From assembly GCF_018143015.1 (NCBI RefSeq), contig NC_054741.1, forward strand, positions 64,206,697-64,270,696: a stretch of DNA of 64,000 nt, in the 5' to 3' direction. Position numbers and translations under genes: made by a program. Below the pieces are notes generated by a model. That model saw only the letters and a list, made by a program, of their open reading frames with translations, did no database searches and was not told the DNA's origin. Source of the stretch: Lytechinus variegatus. Taxonomy: Eukaryota > Echinodermata > Echinoidea > Temnopleuroida > Toxopneustidae. This document shows positions 46,528 to 59,089 of this stretch, one piece after another. The first letter of the stretch is position 1; each line of letters opens with the position of its first letter.

Positions 46528-47262
46528 TTCACAGGGCAGTAACTTGTTGCAGAGATGCAAAAACCTTCTTAATTTGGACACCATCTTGGGAGGTTTTCAG
46601 GGCAGCTATAACCTTTCCATCAGCTGACCAGGCAGCAGCCACTTTGGGGTGTTTCACCAGTTTCATTAAAATCTTGTGATTTGCCCTGGTCAAATCCTCC
46701 TGGATGGAGAAGCCAGAGTTCTTCAGCTTTCATCGATTTTTCAGCAGTGCAAGCTTCTCTGTGAGCACAGTTTCACTAATATCGGACGGGGCTTTCCGGA
46801 ACGATGGGATCTGTCGATCTCTGCCTTGGTCAAGTTGTAGCCAAGGTGGTTTGACAGGATCTTGATCACCTGATCGTGGGTGTCTTCAACTGGTGCTTCT
46901 GGGACTCCAAGAACACGCACATTATTTTGTCTAATGTATTGTTCCAGATCGTCAGCCCTAGTCTGACAAGCCGCCATCCTTGATTCCAGTTTTTCCACAG
47001 ATGACTTGAGGGTCTTTATCTCCTCCTTCATAGCTAGGTTAACCCTCAAGTCATGGATCTCACCCTCCTGCTTATCTATTCTTTCCTCATTCTTTTCAAT
47101 CCTTGCTTTGAGGATTTTTGCAACACATTTCTCAAGAGCCTCGACGAATTCAGCTTCATTTAAGAGCTCCTTCAGAGAAACAGCCAGGTCTGAATTGAGA
47201 CTAGTAGCGGTGTTAGTACTAGCACGGACCACCTTTTTATTCTTATGACCTTCCATGACCAA
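46528..47262 (-). pseudogene. LINE ORF1-like protein, one frameshift (copy 2)
   Basis: This is the duplicate of 41590-42323, with identical residues 1-173 (47262-46741) and the same frameshift. The shared frameshift shows that the LINE fragment was already dead before the duplication. Confidence 0.75.
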
Positions 47263-48252
47263 AAGGAATGTGAAAGTTGGAGGAAATGAGGAATGTAGAA
47301 TGCAGAATGGTCGAGTTGCAGGAGGGGAGAAATTGAATTCGAAAGTACTTACATGTAGTCAAATATATAGGGCAGCACACAACATTGATGGCTGAGAGAC
47401 TTGAATATTTTGATCAAAAAAAGGATGAAAAGTGCATGATGTCATCAGTTAATCCAGTTCTAAATCATCCCAGAGGTACAAAGGTAATACCTGTTAAAAT
47501 CACATGTCCATGTATTATGTCCAAAATAAAAATTAAATGAAGAACATACAGCAGCTTTTAAGAGTGTCAACAAATCACCGATTATTTTGTTTCTAGTTTG
47601 GTCCCATCTCCTTCCAGTTCTATGTGTCTTCGTTGATATGCTTTAGTATCTACAAATTCCCCAACCTAATTAAAACAACATGGGGAAAATAAACAATTGG
47701 CTGCACAGATATTATCTGTCATTCTCATTTCTGTCTTCCTTTTGAAAAAGATAACATTGAAAGACAGGATTGTATCCTGTCATGTAGAGCCAACAGTTCC
47801 TTCTCCACAGCACTGAAAGATCAGTTGGTTGTCGGATTTCATGTAATTACTTGGCCAAGTTCGTTAACCATTGCAAAAAGGCTGTCAAACTTGATACTCC
47901 TTTGCTGATTTTTGATTGGGACCAACCCTATGTTACCCTATGATGCTTTTTCTCAGACTCACACTCGTATTCATACAGCATTAATCAGAAAGGTCTATAT
48001 ACAAGGTTTTTTTTCAGGGTTTTTTTTCTGATGCTGAATTCTTTTATGAAGAGCCAACAGTTCCTTCTCCACAGCACTGAAAGATTAGTTGGTTGTTGGG
48101 TTTTCATGTAATTAGCTGGCCAAGTTTGTTAACCATTGCAAAGAGGCGGTCAAACTTGTTACTCCACTGCTGATCTTCTGTTTGTACCAACGCGATGTTA
48201 CTAAAGTAGATTAGTGTCTATTATTTAACACCACTACATGTTAGTATAGTTC

Positions 48253-48385
48253 AGGGATGCCAGTTTTCAGGCAAAAGCCTGAATTCAGGCTCTGGCATCT
48301 TGCCATAGTTTTAGCATTTTTGTGTACCAAATATTGTATTCTAGGTGATTTTCAGGCCCTCTGATCAATTCCAACTGGCATTCCT
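48253..48385. mobile_element. Short inverted-repeat element (copy 2)
   Basis: This is the tandem-duplication partner of 43316-43448. Confidence 0.55.
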
Positions 48386-48970
48386 AATAGTTAAAAGATG
48401 ATAAGAGAAGGATTTACAAGCTTATATATTTTGATTCCTATGCTTCACAGTCAGGAAGGTAGGTCCAATCTCAAACGGTCAATCTGATGATTTCTTAGAC
48501 ATGATGTCACAGCCCCACTTAGTCTCGGAACAGGCATCCATACTACCTTTGTTGAAATGGGGAAAAAATTTGAATATATTACAGTTGGCTGAGAAGAAAC
48601 ATTTAATAGGCCTTTGTAAGTCAATTACGGGTGTCCTGTCACCTGTCTGCATTATGGAATTAAAGCCCCATTTGTGTAGCTACATTGTAGAATCTATTCC
48701 CTACAAGCAGGGGTACCCATAAAATTGCCCATTCTAGGAAACATTGTCTTTTTTAGTTTTAGAAAAATATAACAAGTTTTTAAAAAAACACCATGGCATA
48801 TATTATGAACTGATGAGTTGTTAAGTTTGGGGAATTATTACTCTATCAGAAAAAACACTGGACTAGCATGATATAACATAATGTAGAGACCTGAAGAAGG
48901 TGATCTAATAACCCCACAATAAGCAGGAGAGCGTGCTGTGTAAGCATGACAATTCTATAATACTGTAGAC

Positions 48971-49367
48971 GCAGGGTGCTACATAAGCACTTGCCCGATT
49001 GCCCGGGGCAAGTAAAAGTTAGAGTCCGGCAAGTGTTTTGAAGTAAAGACCAAAACTACTTACCCGAATTGGGCAAGCGAAATTCTCATAGTAGAATGAC
49101 CAAAATTAGTTTTGATATTATATTGACCCTAATTTTGGTCATGGCAGGCAAGATAAAATCAATTTGGAAAAAGAAATGCAATACGAAGGTAGATCAGTTT
49201 ATGTCAAAAGAGAGAAAAAGGTCAATGGTTTATAAAACTGCAAAACTTTCTTTTAAAGAGGTAAAACTATTTTTTCAAGGATTTTTTCGGGCAAGTATAT
49301 TTCAACTATTTAAAAATTTACTTGCCCAACTGTTCAAGTGCTTTTAAAAAGTTATGTAGCACCCTGC
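48971..49367. mobile_element. MITE with GCAGGGTGCTACATAA ends (copy 2)
   Basis: This is the tandem-duplication partner of 44033-44429, with the same ends. Confidence 0.8.
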
Positions 49368-49527
49368 TTAATGATGTTGCACGGTTAAAAACCAAGACCA
49401 TGTCATTCACACCAAATTTTGAACAGAGTAATTCTTCATGTATACATGCCAAATATTCAAATAGTAATATTGGTTCATGCGCTCAATATTTTGCTACAGG
49501 ACTTTTAAGTTGCCATAATTGGATGAC

Positions 49528-49823
49528 ATTTGAAGTCCCTTTCGATTGGTGATATGGTATTTTGGTCCATTCCTAGCTCCTTGGCAAACTCTGCAAAGTC
49601 TCTGGAGGAGAGAGGAAGACCATTATCAGGTTAAGTGATGTCAGGCACTCCATACCACCCAAAATAATGTTTGAGTCTCTTGGTGACCGCAGGGGCAGTT
49701 GTCCCGTGGAGCTTTTCCACCTGAAAGAAGTTGGGAGTAATAACAAACCATGATGAGATAGGTTTCATTGCAATGATGGAAAAGGTCAGTTCCAATCTTT
49801 GCCCATGGTCTGTCAGTAATCTA
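49528..49823 (-). mobile_element. Fossil integrase fragment of a Gypsy-class LTR element (copy 2)
   Basis: This is the tandem-duplication partner of 44590-44885 and equally broken. Confidence 0.6.
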
Positions 49824-50011
49824 GCGAGAGGGGAGCAATAAAAAGCTCACTGCAACATACAAGGGGAGCTTTTTGTCCAATGAACAAAACGGATGGAAAA
49901 TAAACGGAAATATATTTACTAATTTACAATCAACAACCAAAGGAAGGAAACAATCGAATATGCAATATTTATGCTGTACCTCATTGAACTTTTTATTGTA
50001 ATTCTTGAAAT

Positions 50012-51023
50012 TCAATAACTGTCTCTCTGAAAGACACAATCAGGAGAAGTAACAACCTGGAAATTTTGACCAGAAGTGTTAGAAGATGCATCTTTGTCAC
50101 AATCCTCTTCCCCACTTTTCAAAGCCCTTAGTGAAGCATGTGCCATGAATTGATTATATCGTCTGATGACAATTCTGCACAGTAAAAAAAGGCCCTTTTT
50201 GCGTGCAGCAGAATGAATGTTCAACAGGTTTCCAAAATTATGAAGAATTCTTTTTTTAATATAGATAAACGGGACCTTTTTGTAATTTGAGATGCTGTCT
50301 TGATTCTTTGCATGCAGCATTGACTTTACCAATAAAGTATTCATAAATAGTAGAAAACAAGAAACCACCATCTTTTTTGCAAAGTTTGCATATGTGAAGG
50401 TACACCGTGTTTAGGATATTTCTCAATAATCCATCATCAGAATCATCATTTTCGTTCTTTGCCTCTAAAATATACTTTTTTTCTAAAGTTTCCAATGATG
50501 TTTTTAAGGGCCGTGTGGAATTTCGCCTGACATAGCTATAACAAGCTTGACACAGTACAGTATTACTTGATGGAGAAAAGTTTTCATTTATTTGGTGTAA
50601 TTCTTTTACATCATTTTCACTTAACACCGATGATGAATATTTTTTTCCATTTGATCTACTGGTAATTGACCCTTCACAAACTGAACAGTGAGAAAAACTT
50701 TGCGATTCTTCATATTGAGATAAATCTCTACGATGTTTAAGACATAATGGAATGGTTGTTGGTATTAAGAGACATTTAAGAGAAAAGGCAGAGTTGAAGG
50801 AATCTAGAGTACAGTTGCAATCTCTATCAGACAAATCAGAGCATAGCATATAATGTGACAAAAAGCAAGGGTCTCTATCTTTTTTTCTGGTCTTTTCTGG
50901 GGTGTAAGTAGAGGACTTCAGTTTTTTCTGATATTTTGACCTACAGGCACTACAAATGCAATCACTTTTTTCTACATCACTGAACAACTGTTCAATTATC
51001 ATTTGTAACTGCTCAGACTGCAT
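50012..51023 (-). CDS. Unknown four-CxxC protein, first exon(s)
   Basis: The main frame (51023-50256, 255 codons) starts MQSEQLQMIIEQLFSDVEKS and has four CxxC pairs at residues 24-27, 113-116, 158-161 and 212-215, so it probably binds zinc. The end, LHICKLCKKDGGFLFSTIYE, looks like a conserved segment of large uncharacterised proteins that I recall from urchin and cnidarian genomes. A second frame (50371-50012) overlaps its end and reads KKVPFIYIKKRILHNFGNLL, so either an intron or a frameshift occurs near 50270. The function is unknown. The gene extends beyond the right duplication breakpoint, so this copy keeps its N-terminus. Confidence 0.5.
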
Positions 51024-51087
51024 TGTTGCAAGATGGAATTATTTCATGGAAGACTTTTTATTACACAGTTTGCAAGGACCACTCTGT

Positions 51088-52140
51088 TTTTTGTCTCACC
51101 TGCATAGCAGAGTGAGACTATAGGCGCTGCTTTTCCGACGACGGCGTCAACATCAAATCTTAACGTGAGGTTAAGTTGTTTAAATGACATCATAACTTAG
51201 AAAGTATATGGACCTAGTTCATGAAACTTGGCCATAAGGTTAATCAAGTATTACTGAACATCCTATCAGAGTTTCATGTCACATGACCAAGGTCAAAGGT
51301 CATTTAGGGTCAATGAACTTAGACCATGTTGGGGGAATCAACATCAAAATCTTAACCTGAGGTTAAGTTTTTGAAATGTCATCATAACTTAGGAAATATA
51401 TGGACCTAGGTCATTAAACTTGGACATAAGGTTGATCAAGTATCACCAAACATCTTGCATGAATTTCACGTCACATGACCAAGGTCAAAGGTCATTTGGG
51501 GTCAATGAACTTTGGCCGATTTGGGGGTATCTATTGAATTACAATCAAAACTTAAAAAGTTTTTGGATCTGATTCATGAAACTTGGACATAATAGTAATC
51601 AAGTATCACTCAACATCCTGTGCAAGTTTCAGGTCAAATGATCAAGGTCAAAGGTCATTTAGGGTCAATAAACTTTGGCCGAATTGGGGGTATTTGTTGA
51701 ATTACCATCATAACTTTGAAAGTATGTTGGTCTAGTTCATAAAACTTGGACATAAGAGTAATCAAGTATCACTGAACATCCTGTGCGCATTTTAGGTCAC
51801 ATGACCAAGGTCAAAGGTCCATGAACTTTGGCCATAATGGGGGTATCTGTTGAATTACCATCATAACAAGTTTATTTATCTGACTTTTGAAACTAGGACA
51901 TAAGAGTAATCAAGTATCACTGAATATCCTGTGCAAGTTTCAGGTCACATGATCAAGGTCAAAGGTCATGTGAGGTCAATGAATTTTGGCAACATGGGGG
52001 TATTTGTTGAATTACCATCCTATCTCTGTAAGTCTATTGGTCTAGTTCATAAAACGTGGAAATAAGAGTAACCAAGTATCACTGAACATCTTGTGCGAGT
52101 TATAGTAGTTTTCAAAGTCAGCACTGCTGCTATGTTGAAT
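51088..52140 (+). repeat. GAGAC/DR1 repeat, about six units
   Basis: It opens with 'tgtctcacctgcatagcaga' and 'taggcgctgcttttccgac'. Units of about 165-190 bp follow. Exact AGGTCAAAGGTCA sites lie at 51290-51302, 51482-51494, 51645-51657 and 51956-51968. A remnant 'gcaggtgagac' near 52150 may mark the other end. Confidence 0.88.
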
Positions 52141-52301
52141 CGCGTGATGCAGGTGAGACGGCCAGAGGAATTCCACTTGTTTTTGCATGGCGGCTCTTTC
52201 CTCACCCCAACAGCGTCTGGTTTTTCCTTGGAGCAGGCTTAGACACGGCTTCTTCTGTCAGAGCAGGAGGATGATTTTAGATGGCGATGGATGAAACTGT
52301 A

Positions 52302-54042
52302 GGCCTGAGTCATATCGATTATTTTGAAAACCGGTGTTCGACAGCTCTAATTCGATCGAACATCGATGCATCGAATATTGAAGGCGGGGAAAATTTAGTC
52401 TTGTTTTTGCGTCGATGCGATGCGCTTTGCATATGCACTATACGCACTGACGGTCTGCGCTGGCGTTGGCCGGGTGAGCGTTGCACAAGCAGATGACAGA
52501 GCAAAGTTCGTTTGTATTTTTCATGATCACAAAACACACAAAAAATGCCGGGGACCAAAGCAGAATTCTTCCCAAAATATCTTCAACAATGATATTTGCA
52601 GATGACAACATATAAGTTTAAAATGAAACAATAATAAAGACATGAATCACGCAGAGTCGATCCGAATGATTTTCGGTCAACTAGCATTCGCAGTCCATTC
52701 ACCAGCCCCATCCGCAGCTCCGTACACTCACTCTCCCGAAACGACAGGCGTGCTTGACGTCAGCGCCAGCAAACAAGTGCAATCAACGGAGAGCGCTGTA
52801 ACTTGCCTGAGATTGTGTAGTTGGATCCAAAATGAGCTCCAAATAAATTTATGGGAATAAATACGTAATTTTCTCTGGATGGTCATTTGAATTGCTATTC
52901 AATGCTGATATAACGATTGTGAGGAAAGATTGTGGAATATGAGTTATGACGATGTTCGAGAATTAATCCTGATGACAATCCAGTTTTTTAGGCGCAATTG
53001 AGCATGCGATCAAAATAAATACGAATGGTTCGAATCGAGCCCTAAATTCATCTAAATTATTACGATTTAACAAGATTTTATGGTCATACTAAGAATATTG
53101 ACGATGTCAGCAAAGTATGTTATGTTCATATGGAAGAATTAATACTGGGATTATTTCTATGATTCCATTTCTGGACGTCTCCTCCAAGCTCCGAGAAAAT
53201 AAGCACAATGCGCATGCGTGTTCGATGACGTATGACATATTTTCCCATTCATGAAATCAGAGCCCGAAGTTGGGCACAAACTAGCTTCAAATTGATGGGA
53301 AAAAAAATCAAACGCAATTTTCTCTGTTTTGTCATGTAAAATGTTATTATATGGTGATATTACGAACTTGAACAGAGTTTTTGCATGTAGACAATGTTCG
53401 AGAATCAATCCTGACGTGATGATTATTTTTTTAGACAAGTGCACTAGCTCGACTCAAGAAGTCAAGTCGATCGTCATGAGATGCCCGCCATTGAAAATTG
53501 AAACGAAATACAAACGTTTCACATCAAGCTCTAAATTCATATTAATGATTATCATATGCAAATTATTGTTAAATATTACGATTAAATAATGTTCTATGGT
53601 CATGATATTAATATTGTTCATGAAAGCAAGATTTATTTTACGTTGATCGCGTCAATTTCCGGCCATTTTCTGGTTTGATTAAAGAACAGTACTGCGCATG
53701 CACGATCGATGGCCATGACTTCCATTCATGAATTCATCGTGCATAAATTATCTCGGCATGAGCAGACGAGTAAGACTCGAACTATGATCGAAATAAACTT
53801 CAAATTAATGGTGAATAGCATCATAATTACTCAATCGGTTTCATTTTGGGGGCAATAGAAATCAAGTAAGTAGTAGTAAAGTTGGACATTACTGATATTT
53901 TGATGATTGATTGTGTAAACCAAACGAATCGGCCGGCCGACGTTTTTTTTTTTTTTTTTCGATGCACCGATTTTGCAAAATCTGCACCGGTGTTCGATGA
54001 CATCGATCGAACACCGATTTTAAAATCGATTCGACTCAGGCT
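52302..54042. mobile_element. TA-flanked inverted-repeat element, 1.7 kb, non-autonomous
   Basis: The tips GGCCTGAGTC and GACTCAGGCT are inverted. Inside them, 'atcgattattttgaaaaccg' and 'ggtgttcga' recur in inverted order near 53975-54030. TA borders both tips (52300-52301 and 54043-54044). The interior has no transposase. TA target sites suggest Tc1/mariner-type mobilisation. Confidence 0.7.
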
Positions 54043-54251
54043 TAGATGAAAGGATGTTGACTGTGGTCATGGGTGGCGTCACTCCTGAAGACTGGGTAGG
54101 AGACTGACAGCTGTTCACAGAAATGCCCTTTATCACAATCTGAATTTTTAAAAGAAGGGGGAGGGGGAATAAAGGGGAGTGCAATCATACTGCAATGTAA
54201 TGAGAATGACTGACAATTCATCATTCTCAACTATATCTGGTTATCTAAATC

Positions 54252-54912
54252 CCCGGTGGGGTCACTCAATATGACTTGGGGACCGCATGACCGTTACCAA
54301 AATCGCGGGAAAAGGGGTCAATTTCATGGAGCGTCCGCGGACAGAACACTCCTCGAAGTAGTGAAAAAAGGGGTGCTCACCGTCCTCGATCTGATGGAAA
54401 TAGGGGTCAGGAAAAAGGGGAGAACGATCACAGCAAGTAAAATCCGTCTCCGAGTCACCAGCCGTAGAGGGCGCGCTCATCATGCTCTGTATCTTTATGT
54501 GGACAACTCTACATTTATTTTTACAAAGAATTCTACTTTTCTTATTTTTCAAGAAAAATAAAGTTCGTTTTTATTATTGTATCAGTATGACATGGCTCTT
54601 GGTCATCTTTAAGGACTGAGCACTCTGACGCCTGTGTTGCAATTTCCTCTAATGAGGAAAGGGTATAAATGCCCTGTCCTTGAAATATGGTAAATAGGGG
54701 TAAGTTTGCGAAATGGGCAAAAGTGTCCTTACAATCTTATAATTAGGGGTGTTTCAAGGTACCATTTTACCGCAATTTTGTCCTTGTTTTGCGTGAAAAT
54801 AGGGGGGGTAAATTTCACAAAATGTCCTTGAAATTGACTGCAATAGGGGGTTACTTGCATTTGTGGTAACGGTCATATGCGTCCCCCTCTGCGGGTGAGT
54901 GACCCCACTGGG
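54252..54912. mobile_element. hAT-like MITE with an exact 8-bp target duplication
   Basis: The tips 'cccggtggggtcactc' and 'gagtgaccccactggg' are inverted with one mismatch, and the target duplication TCTAAATC is exact at 54244-54251 and 54913-54920. Further inverted matches include 'atgaccgttacca' near both ends. The interior is G-rich ('aaaaggggtca', 'aataggggt') and non-coding. Confidence 0.85.
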
Positions 54913-55237
54913 TCTAAATCACATAAACGATACATTAAAATCAAAGGTCTATATACCTTCATCTGTATATTCTTTAGGTAAAAATCAGTGAATTAAAAGC
55001 ATCCTGTACAATTAGACATGCTACCACTAATCCACTTTACTACATGTAACAATTGGATTTTGAATCTGGAATCAAGTTGCATGTATACACTTAAAGCTGC
55101 AAGTATTTCCTAAAGGTACCCTTTGGCAAACACCAAAACAGTCAAGAATTTCGAAATAGCACGTTTTACGTACACTTTTATGGTAATCTTGTATAATTTC
55201 TTGCCTTTTACATCAAACGAAAATTTAAAAAGTATAT

Positions 55238-57790
55238 CTTACGGTATGAGATGACTTGTGAAGGTGAATATCTGGGGGTCGATCTGTAGGGAATGGGACT
55301 GGTAGAGGATGATCCTCTGATCTGGTGAGCGACTCTTTTCCTCGTGACTGGCCAGGAGACCCAGTTGCAATGTAATTACAGTCCACCAAAACGCAACTAG
55401 TTTCCAACTTAAGGGTTCAATTGGAATTGAAAAGAGATGACACAAAATTTTCGTCAGTGTTTAACATTTATCACTTTTAACACTATAAAATACAAGTAAA
55501 AGAATAAGGTCCGTATTACTTGTAGATGATTTATTTCCAATGTTCTCTAGGATTCCAATTCTCAGGAAAAAGGCACATACCTGGTATCTCAAGGAAATCA
55601 GCAAGTATACTGATGAGTACATGTGAAAATGCTTATAGCTTTGGGAAATGGAAGTCTGTTAAACATATTTAAATAAAATCAAGGGTTAGCACTTTAACAA
55701 TGTACAATGCAATCATTCTAGATACAAGAATTAAACAAAGAAGTCTTACTGATTCCGCAGGAATCTCACTGCAATCTGGGGGATGGTCTGTTGCCACAGG
55801 GAGAGGAGTAGTCCAATTGCCTGAACTCGAGAGTGGCTCTTTCTCAGCAGAAGGTCTGGAAGACTTGGCTGAACTTTTAAGAAGGTTCCTTGTAGTGAAG
55901 CTACTTGTTTCCATCTACATGTATCCAGACAAAAAATAGAATGTGAGAAAAAGAATGGTTACAAATACACAGGTAAAGGTTTTTCTTACATTGCATGTGA
56001 ATCAGTTTCTGAAATCAAAATTGTGCTGGGAGGCCAGAGGATATTCCTTTAACAGTTTAAAGGGGAATCCAACCCAAATAAAAACTTGTTTTTATAAGAA
56101 AAAGAAAAATCAGACAAGTTGATAGGTGAAAGTTTGAACAATATTGGACAAACAAAAAGAAAGATGAATTTTTAAAAGTTGTAAATATTGGTAATCACTA
56201 TACCCATGGAGATTTCAAATTGGCACATATGGGATGTCATAGTGATGTAAGGCAAGGACTACTCTTCTATGTACTCCAATACATATTATGCCTAAAATGT
56301 CATTTTCACAAAAGTTTTATTTCAAATTATATTTTTCTTTCATGAGGACATAGAACAATATACTACATGGGTTATATTTAGATTACTGCCCCAGGGGGAA
56401 TGGGTACTTCGGAGAAAACCACAAATCCCTGATAATAAAGTACATGGCCTATGGGAAAGTTGTCCTTGCCCTTTTTCATAATTTACTTCCCAAGTTGCCA
56501 ATTTGAAATCTACATAGTATTAGTGATCTCAATTTTAAAGCACCTATAACTTTCTTATTGCTTGTCCAATTTCTTTCAAACTTTCACCATTCTGTATAAT
56601 TTATTTTTCTCCTTCCCAACACAACATTTTATGGCCAAGGCTGGATTCCCCTTTAAATTACTTAAAAAAAAAACAGAAAGAAAAAGGCTAAGACTTACAG
56701 ATTCAGGGAGGATCTCACGGCAATCAGATGGATGGTCTGTTGCCACAGGGAGGGGAGTAGTGTGATCGCCGGAACTCGAGGGTGGCTCCTTTCCAGCAGA
56801 GGGTCCGGGAGACTTTACTGCACTCTAAAGAAGGTCACTCGTAGTGTAGCTGGCCATCATCTAACATTTGCAATTTTGAATCAATTGTAATTGAAAATTA
56901 AATTATGATAATACAAGAATCAAATAAGAGAAAGAAAAAAATTAATTATCATTAAGTTGCAAAAAAATTAATTATCATTCAGTTGCATGTGTTACAATTA
57001 ATTGATGCATGATACTCATGTAGTTGCTTTCTTATTTAGTTTCCCTTGCATTTTCCTCCCTAAAAGGTCTGCTACATCTCCATGTACATCAGACTACATT
57101 AATTGTCAAACTCCTTTCAAACTAAAAAAATAAAAATGTTGATAGCATGCAACTAAAAAAAAAAGCAATGATTGATACCCGAAAACTATGTTTAAAATTG
57201 TGTCTTTTCATGTGTTTTTCTCAACCTTGCACGTTTCATTCTCATCTTTCCATATGGCACCTTATACGAAGCAAAAAATAATGTCAAATTTTTCTTGCAA
57301 AATTAAAGTGCAAGATACAGTTCAAAAATTATCTCTAACTTAAAAGTAAAACAAGCATTCCTTACGCTTTTCCTTCTTTTACGTTGTGCCAACCGTTTTC
57401 TTCTTCTAAACCTCTTCCTTTTCACTTTGTGTACAACATACGGTTTCCTGATGCCAGGAAGGGGACATGATGAGGGTTGATATAAATTTTTTCCCCTCCT
57501 TGATGTTTCGGTAGGTTATTTTGCATGCACATGGAGGCAGGAAAGGAGATTTTGAATGGCGAGTGACCTTCTTTGGGGTGAAATATCCATCCTCAGATTC
57601 GGTAATGGACGCTCTTTTCCACTGTTTTTTCGTCTTTCTGCGACTGTTAGTGTAGGTACTCTGTGATCCATATTTCTCTCGCCTCTTGTAGATGTCTAAG
57701 TCCAAATCTGTGTTCTGCCATTCTTTCTTTGGCTCCCTTTTTTGTCTCCAAGCCGGAGGGTAGATCAGTTTTAATTCCTTTGGAATTCTT
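55238..57790 (-). pseudogene. Unknown gene or pseudogene with three homologous tandem exons
   Basis: Three minus-strand exons share one plan, a start like (M/L)ETS, then KEPLSSS, TPLPVATDHPPD and a donor. They are 56858-56707 (donor gtaagt), 55907-55753 (donor gtaaga) and about 55412-55239 (donor gtaaga), each with a good acceptor. An upstream exon at about 57789-57376 is rich in basic residues (GIRKPYVVHKVKRKRF and on) and carries WKRASITESEDGYFTPKK in an alternative frame. The first repeated exon has an in-frame TAG (LL-stop-SAV) where the second has Lys. The product is Ser/Pro-rich and low in structure. I do not recognise the protein. Confidence 0.4.
56057..56656. mobile_element. MITE inside the tandem-exon gene
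   Basis: The inverted tips are 'aaaggggaatccaaccc' and 'ggctggattcccctttaaa', and TTTAAA borders both sides, so the target was probably TTAA. The 600-bp element is non-coding and of the same family as 1-157. Confidence 0.75.
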
Positions 57791-58224
57791 GGATGGCTGT
57801 TACAATCTGAATTGGGTTTTTGGAGTGGTCAATTTGGTTAGGTATGCATTGAGATGACTCGCGAACAAACACTTTCCAATATGATTTATATTATGTAATC
57901 CATCTAGGGAGAAAGCATCATCAGTATGATTGAAATCCTCACAACAACTGAAGAACAAGCACTTCAACTTAATTGAAAAGTTTCTCAAGTGGTATTACAA
58001 AATCCGAAGCTTTGTCATTTTCCCTCGCTCATCCGAGAACTAAATAAAGTTCCCGCATGCAGAAGATAAAGTTCGCACGGATCGCTCATTATGACATGCG
58101 CTGCGGGTACGCTGACTCCTGAACTTCTGATCATACTATCTCTGATGGTTGTGTTGTCAATTTTCTATTGCCTCCTCCACTTACATAACAAAAACTTTGC
58201 TGAGTTCGCTAACTCAGTTCTGTA

Positions 58225-58440
58225 AATGAACTCATGCTGCTAGCTAATTTTAGTAGTGATCCTTTGAAATGCATGAAACAAATCGGGTATCACTGGCATA
58301 TCACCAAATATACTTTGAAGTTTTGCCTTTCTTGAATAACAGTTGTCTGTTATTACCAACTCAAGCTTTGATTTCCTGATGCTGAATCCTCTCATGTAGA
58401 GCCAACAGTTCCTACTCCACAGCACTGAAAGTCCTGAATC
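58225..58440 (-). pseudogene. DDE-type transposase-like scrap
   Basis: The minus strand reads ELVITDNCYSRKAKLQSIFG and DLFHAFQRITTKIS. This resembles a TDNC...IFG...DLFHAxQR segment of transposase-like proteins that I recall from fish and invertebrates. A related 120-bp non-coding segment ('cagttcctactccacagcac') also occurs in the duplicated unit at 42850, 43130 and their copies. Confidence 0.4.
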
Positions 58441-58963
58441 GTTGGAGCATTAAGAGAAAGGCACATTAGACGAAGAAGCATTGGCACTGCTAGGGATGAC
58501 CTCCAGTCAGTTTTGACACGTTTCATGAGAGAGAAGCCCCTTTCACAGGCCGCAGTGGAAAGAGGCAAGACAAGGATAATTTCCACAGTTTGAAGGAAGT
58601 TGGGAAACCCTGAGTGGGTAGGATCTGTCAGTTCAACCTCGGGCTCAGATTTCCGCCTACTGCTGGAAACAATGTTCCAGGGTTTTGTGGTCGCCCTCGT
58701 GACCCAGATGGACTCCATAAGATCAGAATTGGGAATAGTTTTTCTTATCGTTGCCACTTTTGTTGTTATGTTCGTTCATCGCATGATACTTTCTTTTCAA
58801 GTATTTCGGTTTTTGTATCACATGTTTTTTTGTCTTTAGTAATTCCCTTTTCCCAAAGGTTACCAACAACTTCGGCGTAAAGCTTTGCTGATGGATTGTC
58901 CATTGCCGCCATCACAGCCTCCTCTGACCGAATTTGGAGTAACATTTCTTCAAATAAACACAA
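58440..58963 (-). pseudogene. hAT transposase dimerisation-domain fragment
   Basis: The frame reads FPNFLQTVEIILVLPLSTAA, CERGFSLMKRVKTDWRSSL and then LMCLSLNAP, the diagnostic C-terminal dimerisation domain of hAT transposases (ZNF862-like group). Upstream, 58963-58766 codes for a charged segment that may belong to the same protein. The catalytic core is absent. Confidence 0.7.
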
Positions 58964-59089
58964 TTACAGATTTGTATGCTTTTGCAGGAATATTTATTAT
59001 CACAAAAATAATTCATTTCTGAGATTTTGAATTTTGATCCTTTTGGCTGCAGACAAAAGGGCCAAAATTAACAATCTCAAAAAATGAAG

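Larger units (their letters stand above)
45892..50830. repeat. Tandem segmental duplication, copy 2 (about 4938 bp)
   Basis: This is the second direct copy. The junction at 45891/45892 joins 'caatctctaccag' of the four-CxxC gene to 'ttttcttcatgttcc' of P2X7-like exon A. Either a very recent duplication or a haplotype/assembly artefact would give this pattern. Confidence 0.95.
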
